Of a stretch of 64,000 nt of DNA, positions 58,791 through 64,000 are shown in pieces. Location: positions 3,082,501 through 3,146,500 of the forward strand of contig CM043954.1 in assembly GCA_014529385.2 (NCBI GenBank), read 5' to 3'. How positions within the stretch are numbered: position 1 is the first letter of the stretch; the number at the start of each line of letters is the position of its first letter. The notes under the pieces were generated by a model. It saw only the letters and a program-made list of their open reading frames with translations. It was not told the DNA's origin and searched no databases. The position numbers and the translations under genes are program-made. Origin of the DNA: Adiantum capillus-veneris (lineage: Eukaryota; Streptophyta; Polypodiopsida; Polypodiales; Pteridaceae).

Positions 58791-60547
58791 CTTCCCACTT
58801 CCCCCACCCTTCCTACCCACCAAACCATCGAAGCAAAGGGAATCTACATTCATACCATCCAAACACCTGCTTTGATGTATATCAACTCATCTCACCATAT
58901 GTATCAAACACAATTTTTGTAACCTACAACCATTTGATCAAGAGATTTTTTCTCCCTACTCGATCTTCAGGCTCAACATGCGTGTACGACAATTACCTCA
59001 TCTCTAAAATGTGTGTCTCCCAAAGCAACTATGCTAGATTCAATGGATTTCCACCTGCCTCTCTCTCTCTCTCTCTTAATTCTTCGGTTTCCAATTTTCT
59101 ATTACCAAGAAAAATTTCTATGGCAAGCCTCGTGATTTTATCACATTTTTTCATCTTGTTTCCATAGGGACACTTGTCACACAAGCAAATTTGAACCACC
59201 TTGGGCCCCTTGGGTACCGAGGCCTTTGGAGGCAAAGAAAAACTTTAGCATGGTATGAAATCTAAAAGCGGTTAGTTTTGTAAATACTTGGGCGCGAGTG
59301 ATGGCTGCTAGAGAGCGGGCGCATGTGCAGTACAAGCATCATCACGTTCCTTCCGGTTCCCAGCTCCCTCCCCCCATTCCCGCCTCCACGTAAGCTCTTT
59401 CAAAATTTCTCTCACCTGCTGGGCCATTACTTTCTCAGGTCATAATTCTTCTCGTTGTGCCCCATGCACAGCATAAGGTTTCGATGCTACTGGAAGACTG
59501 TCATCTACGATGTTTTGCAAGCTCGCAACTGGACAGAAACTGAAAGGTTCAACCTTTGATCCCCTTGTTACTGAAATTAAGGCAGTTGGAACTTGAAAGA
59601 ATCATTGCTCTGAGAGAGAAAGAGAGAAATGAAAAGCTCTCTCTCAAGTGACCTCTCTCATTGGAAGCTGTATCTGTATGTGATTGAGATGCCTCCACAT
59701 CTTACTCTCATGGCGTTCAATAATAGCTTAGATCTGCCTATGATGGGGCGTCTGAGTTTCCTCCTGAGGGGGCATGGGCTGAGTGCCACTGCTAATTTGA
59801 GCATGTCACGTCCAGGAGATGAAGCCTTTGAATGCTGTGTCCTTGCTAAAGTTAATGAAAGAATGTGCGGTGTCCGCAGCCGTACTTATACTTGGGCGTT
59901 TAGCCATGAAGAAGTTGGTGATTGTGCTGAGCTTGGAAGGGCCCCCTCTCCTGCAGAATAGCTGTCTGGCGTCTCTAGACCCTAAAGTGAAAAAGCCCAA
60001 ACATTTCTGGTCCTCATCTTGCATGACCCACCCTAGTGGTCCAAAACCCTCTTGAAATAAGCAATGGCATCTCCCTTGGATAGAGGGGGGCTATTCATTT
60101 TCAGCTTCTTGAGAAGTATCTGGACAGCAGTAGGATCTTCTTCGACGATTCTGGAGAAGTTTCTATGCTATAATTTTTTCAAGGAGATTGATTGGTAGAT
60201 GTGTTGTGCCTTTTGCAAATGCACGTCTTTCTTGGAATTGTCGACAAAGCTATCTAACCGATGGGTAACAGGTTGATGATTCTATTGCAATTTTGTACTA
60301 GATTGTGGATTATGGATGATAGAGGGGGATCACTTTCCTTCTAGAAGCAAAGGATGTTCTTTGATTTCATTGTCCATCTAAGGATGCAAGTTCCAGTACT
60401 GGCTTCAGGTGACTCTTGTTCATTCCGAATGTAGCAGTTCGTGTGCATGTTCTAGTGCATGTATTGGAGTTTGTAACAGGCTTGGACACTCCGAGCGAGA
60501 AATCAATAGCAACAGATAAACAGAAACTTCAAAATCACTGAACTTTA

Positions 60548-60550
<3 letters not shown>
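58791..60550. other. No confident gene; shared fragment and open frames
   Basis: 59110-59235 shares CCTCGTGATTTTATCAC with about 33868 and CCATAGGGACA...TTGTC with about 35563. At 60240-60060 the minus strand reads VEEDPTAVQILLKKLKMN and SKGDAIAYFKRVLDH, and 60024-59806 is another minus frame. These look like degraded coding sequence of unknown origin. An unrelated 110-codon plus frame lies at 59629-59961. Confidence 0.3.

Positions 60551-60592
<42 letters not shown>
60551..60592 (+). repeat. (GA)n microsatellite
   Basis: About 42 bp of AG dinucleotides. Confidence 0.95.
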
Positions 60593-60595
<3 letters not shown>

Positions 60596-60676
60596 GACAC
60601 GGCACGACAGAGTTCCGCGCTTAGAAGCATTGGTCCCAAAGACTGGCGTCCCTTTATGTATTTCTTTATTTATTGA

Positions 60677-61123
60677 TCACAACAAGGTACAACTCCTGAG
60701 GGTCCTTTGCTCTACCGTCAAAACTTTGCTATTGCTTGTCTTTTTAGTTGTCGCAAAATAAGCATTAAATTGATGCAACCAAGAATGAATAACTGTAACA
60801 TCCATCTTACCATCATACTTACTGAAAATCAACTTTTCTGTAACTGGATGGTTGGAATCCGCATCGTGGCTTGCACCATGAGAGGAACTCCCATGATCTT
60901 TGGGTGGTTTGGTCTTCGAGGCGAGAACTTGGGCAAGCAATTCTTGAGTGCATAGCTCTCGTCGAGCTTCACGCTCGGCCTCCAATGCTGTGTGTCTTGC
61001 TGCCGCTTCTTCCTTCCTGAGTTCTTTTCTTTCTTTTCTTGCGTCGCGCTCGCGTTCTAAAGCAAGGCGCTTGTCTTCCTGTCTATCCATCATGGCCATC
61101 ATTTGCTTCATCATTGCCTCCAT
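60677..61123 (-). pseudogene. Truncated retrotransposon gag with coiled coil
   Basis: 149 codons. Met-rich start (MEAMMKQMMAMMDRQEDKR), then a long Glu/Arg/Lys/Ala helix predicted to coil (residues about 15-70), a linker, and a capsid-start motif FSKYDGKMDVTVIHSWLHQFNAYF that resembles the Ty3/gypsy gag entry (FxGxxDxxxVxxWLxxF). The homology stops near residue 140, so capsid and pol are missing. It lies about 600 bp downstream (minus strand) of a primer site and LTR candidate, in the right order for the 5' end of one element. Confidence 0.65.
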
Positions 61124-61722
61124 AAGGTTTGGCGTAGATGGCGAAGTGGGAGGGTTGGAAAAACCTATGGTGGGGAGAATCCTTCGTCGCCTCTCTCATG
61201 CTGATCACCTGAATGCAAAGTATCCATGCCGCTTCGGGTGACGACCATGCACTATGATCTTGGGGTCTTAAGCTCGCGAGGAACTTGGGTTCTTGAGGGT
61301 CTTGAGGTCCTTGATTCGTGAGAATCTAGGGTTCTTGAGGTGCTTGAGTCTTGAGGGTCTTGGGTTCTTGGGGTTCTTGAGGTTTTCTTTCGCTTTCAAA
61401 TCGCGTTGGAGAAGGATCTTCTTTTTATCCGAGTTCTACCCTTTTCTGCGGGCGCACCCCTTGGCGGCCTTGCGCTCACACCAAGGTTGCTTTTTCCCAC
61501 CTTACGTCGATTGGCCGGCCGCTAAGTGCATGGTCCGCTCTCAATGAGTGAAAAGAGACACAAGGGGAGGCTAGACAAGCCTTTCTTTCTTGGGATTCCT
61601 GTCACTCTTCAACAAAACACGATTAGGAATCACCACGCCCAAGTAAACTTGGGTTCGTGCGATCACAACAAGCAAAAAAATTCTTGTGGTTCTTTCCTTG
61701 AGTAATGCAGAACACTTCCAAA
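61124..61722 (-). other. Leader between primer site and gag
   Basis: Contains CTTGAGGTTCTTGGG-type short repeats at about 61290-61390. No coding domain. Confidence 0.5.
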
Positions 61723-61734
61723 GCTCTGATACCA
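61723..61734 (-). other. Primer binding site, tRNA-iMet
   Basis: GCTCTGATACCA on the plus strand is the exact complement of TGGTATCAGAGC. It is one base from the LTR edge at 61736. Confidence 0.85.
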
Positions 61735-61735
61735 A

Positions 61736-62590
61736 TGTTAGGTGCAACGGAATGAATGTTGTATTTTCTCAAGATTAGTGATCTTTATTGCTCAAGGTTC
61801 CTATTAGTTCGGAGGGAAAGAGGGAGCTTTCCGTCTTATGGAGAGTGCTATGATCACGGACAAAGTGAATGGATTGTGCGTGCAAATGAATGAGGCTGAG
61901 AGAAAGAGAGAAAAGAGATACGACACCGAGAGGTTGTAAAACCCTCCTCCGAAGGCCTCACTTTCGTCGGCGAGAGTGGTCTATTTCTTGATTGCACAAA
62001 GGTGTACAATGCGTATGCAATGGACTGATGCAATGGGACTATGCCGATGACGATGACGGTGATGACGACGACGACTCGATGGCTGAAATCTGTAGGCTTC
62101 TAATCGCTGAATTCGGGGACTGTTTCGATGGCTGAAAATGACTGTTTTGGGCTGTGTTTTTATGGCTGAAAATGGGGAACCATCTGCAACCTTCTTGGGG
62201 GGAATCTGCTACGGAGTCTGAGGCTGAAAATCTGCGTTTTGCCACTGCTGAAACTGCAGCTCTCTTAGCATTAGTGTTGGGGCTGAAATCGTTGAGAAAT
62301 GCTGAAGTCTTGCTGGTGTTTTTGCATCAAAAACGCTGGCTGAAAGTGAGGTTCCTTGGCAATGAAAACATTGGCTGATTGGCACTCTAGGCGATCATGC
62401 AAGGGGGACAACAAGCGGTGGATCTGAGGTGATACGAATCGCCAAGGATCTGCTAGATTGGGCTGGCGTTTTTGACTGAAAACACTGAGGTATGCTGAAG
62501 GAAACGCTATGCTTGATGTGGTTCTGTCGCGGGAAAAACACCGAGGTGGCTGATCTACTGCTGGGACTGTCACAAACGGGAGCGCATAAC
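61736..62590 (-). repeat. Probable LTR of the truncated gag element
   Basis: The right-hand (minus strand) 3' edge is firm: TGTTAGGTGCAACGG on the plus strand abuts the primer site. An AATAAA signal is encoded at 61789-61784. The other edge at TAACA (62586-62590) is a guess from the matching TGTTA/TAACA ends. No second copy is in the window to confirm it. Confidence 0.55.
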
Positions 62591-62643
62591 AATATAAAAT
62601 ATACTCGGATAAATAGAATTTGTCACTTAATACTGAAGCCAAA

Positions 62644-62645
<2 letters not shown>

Positions 62646-62728
<83 letters not shown>
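62646..62728 (+). repeat. Compound (AT)n (GA)n microsatellite
   Basis: About 43 bp of TA repeat runs into about 40 bp of GA repeat. Confidence 0.97.
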
Positions 62729-62732
<4 letters not shown>

Positions 62733-63663
62733 CGACACAGTATTGGGGACCAGAAGATGGGCTGGTCCCCCCTCTTAAAGAGTATTCTTTATTAGGGAGA
62801 ATCTTTTTACAATCACAAGAACTGGAGAAAACCCCTCCGTTCTAAATCTTTGACTTGATGGTCGTTCCTTCCCGTAAGGGAAATCCGAGAGACAAGCTCT
62901 CAATCCTTTTTCCGTCTGTACTCGGAGTTGAGACTCTGCAGACAATTTCCGAATTCCGTTTCCGGAATTCCCAAGCGTAGGCCGAAGCCTTCTCGCTTCT
63001 TCTTCGCGATGAAGTACTTGCAAACACACGCAAACACACGACAACAATTCATATGGCGAATCCACAATAGGTACCTGTAGAAAAGCGACTTCCGTGCTTC
63101 GTAGTCTCGCGATCTCTCGTGTCTTCTGGCGGCAGAGTCTTCTCTTGCTGGCATTGGCAACCTTCCTTCAGTGAGGGCATGTGGTGCTTTTATAGCTCCT
63201 TCACCACGGTACGAATAGCTGCTCGTGGAGAAATCGCAGCCGTTTTTAAAATAAAAAAAATAAATAAAAAAATCTTTTTTTTTTGTTTTGTTTTGTTTTT
63301 TTTCCTGTTCTACCCGAAATAGGGAGAGAGAATTCGTTGGCTGGTTTTGTTGCTTTATTTTTTAAGTGGCTGCCCACTTATTAAGTGGACGGCCGGCATA
63401 TTTTTAAAATTGGTATGAACCTGTCAAAAACTCAATAAAACCTTATAAGTTAAAATCAATGCTTTCACAGCACTTCCCAGGCGTCCTTGGATGCAACCAC
63501 TTGCACGAATGCAATGCAAACATAGATTCCTCGTGGGAAAGCGTCTGCCCTTCCCGAAAAACTCGTTAAAATATTCCGCTTTTTAAGAAAAGCTTCTCAG
63601 AACCCATCTTTATTCTTGTGCTTGCATCTTTACGCGTATTCCTCTTTCTAGTTCGGATTTCCT
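62729..63663. other. No recognisable gene
   Basis: Short open frames on the minus strand (63065-62775, 63160-62900) have no known domain. The stretch after the GA repeat (GGACC...TTTATT) loosely resembles that after the GA repeat at 60593-60680, as if both were parts of related LTRs. Confidence 0.35.
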
Positions 63664-63980
63664 CTTGACTATGGATATCCCCTTTCTGATGCACCCGTCA
63701 CCCACCTTGTGATGCATCAAGAATACCCATCACCTGGTCCTTTCCTACCGAACTTACGGTACAATCCCCTTCACGATGCTCTATGTCACCCATCCTATGA
63801 CGCATCAGAGATGTCCGTTCCCGGATGGTCGGATACTTCTTCCCGATGCTCCCTGTCACCCATCCGATGTGACGCATCAGAAGTACCCGTTCTTGGTGGC
63901 CTTACAGATATTCCCGTTCACAGTGCTCCCGTCATTACTTTGAATGACGCACTAGGAATACTCTGTACTCGGATGTCTCC
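63664..63980. repeat. Degenerate tandem repeat with internal dyads
   Basis: About four units of 75-85 bp. Each has a core like GATGCTCCCTGTCACCCATCC followed by GTGACGCATCAGAAGTACCC. The first unit carries TGATGCA...TGCATCA and others GATGC...GCATC or GTCA...TGAC inverted pairs. It continues to the window edge. Confidence 0.75.
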
Positions 63981-64000
63981 AGTGAGAAAAACCCTCACTT

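Noticed and set aside
60541-62830. 60.59-60.68 kb and 62.73-62.83 kb as a matching LTR pair
   Set aside because: Only loose similarity after the GA repeats (GGTCC, TTTATT); no common edges or target duplication.
63664-63980. CRISPR array
   Set aside because: Units are degenerate and contiguous, without identical repeats and unique spacers, and the genome is a plant.

Overview
The window reads as nuclear DNA of a land plant that is dominated by transposable elements. Four things point there: Ty3/gypsy and Ty1/copia elements with plant-type primer sites (initiator tRNA-Met and tRNA-Asp), relics of a BRI1-like receptor kinase, a Helitron-class element that carries an RPA-like gene, and very long TG, TC, GA and AT microsatellites. 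The low gene density and large, aged retroelements would fit a big-genome plant such as a fern, but that is inference. I found no convincing intact host gene, tRNA, rRNA or CRISPR array.

Layout. 1-2.5 kb: the end of a copia-type LTR with its primer site, a TGAG/TG microsatellite and a short gag relic. 2.5-6.3 kb: a truncated minus-strand copia relic sitting in a minus-strand gypsy relic. 7.5-8.6 kb: four hairpins spaced 270-295 bp apart. 9.4-10.1 kb: BRI1-like kinase pseudogene, copy A. 12.7-15.3 kb: gypsy gag relic (+) facing a retropepsin relic (-). 18.5-20.7 kb: a second minus-strand gypsy relic lacking its reverse transcriptase core. 21-25 kb: microsatellites, a polypurine block and hairpin repeats. 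25.3-33.6 kb: BRI1-like copy B, split by two LTR elements, each with a perfect 5-bp target duplication: a 5.1-kb copia element (25570-30656, AAAAT) and a 2.4-kb non-autonomous element (31007-33378, GTGAC).

35981-49250 is a 13.3-kb minus-strand gypsy element with LTRs of about 0.6 kb, a tRNA-Asp primer site, a polypurine tract and a perfect target duplication (CTGCG). Its LTRs are about 2% diverged, yet gag-pol carries seven in-frame stops and several frameshifts. After the integrase it encodes a second retropepsin-like domain, a proline-rich tail with repeated WVPK-type motifs, and an unrecognised 140-residue acidic protein. 49.3-50.1 kb is a GC-rich degenerate tandem array with a period near 85 bp.

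51.3-58.8 kb is a plus-strand Helitron of the Helentron (Helitron2) type. In order it has an RPA70-like gene, an OTU-like reading frame, HUH Rep, Pif1 helicase and a C-terminal apurinic-type endonuclease, then a perfect hairpin 18 bp after the stop. It is broken by a few frameshifts and stops. 60.7-62.6 kb is a truncated minus-strand element with a coiled-coil gag, an initiator-Met primer site and a probable LTR. The window ends in a degenerate tandem repeat with internal dyads.

The two most unusual items are the endonuclease-bearing, RPA-bearing Helentron in a plant-like genome and the gypsy element with two separate retropepsin domains, the second one downstream of integrase.
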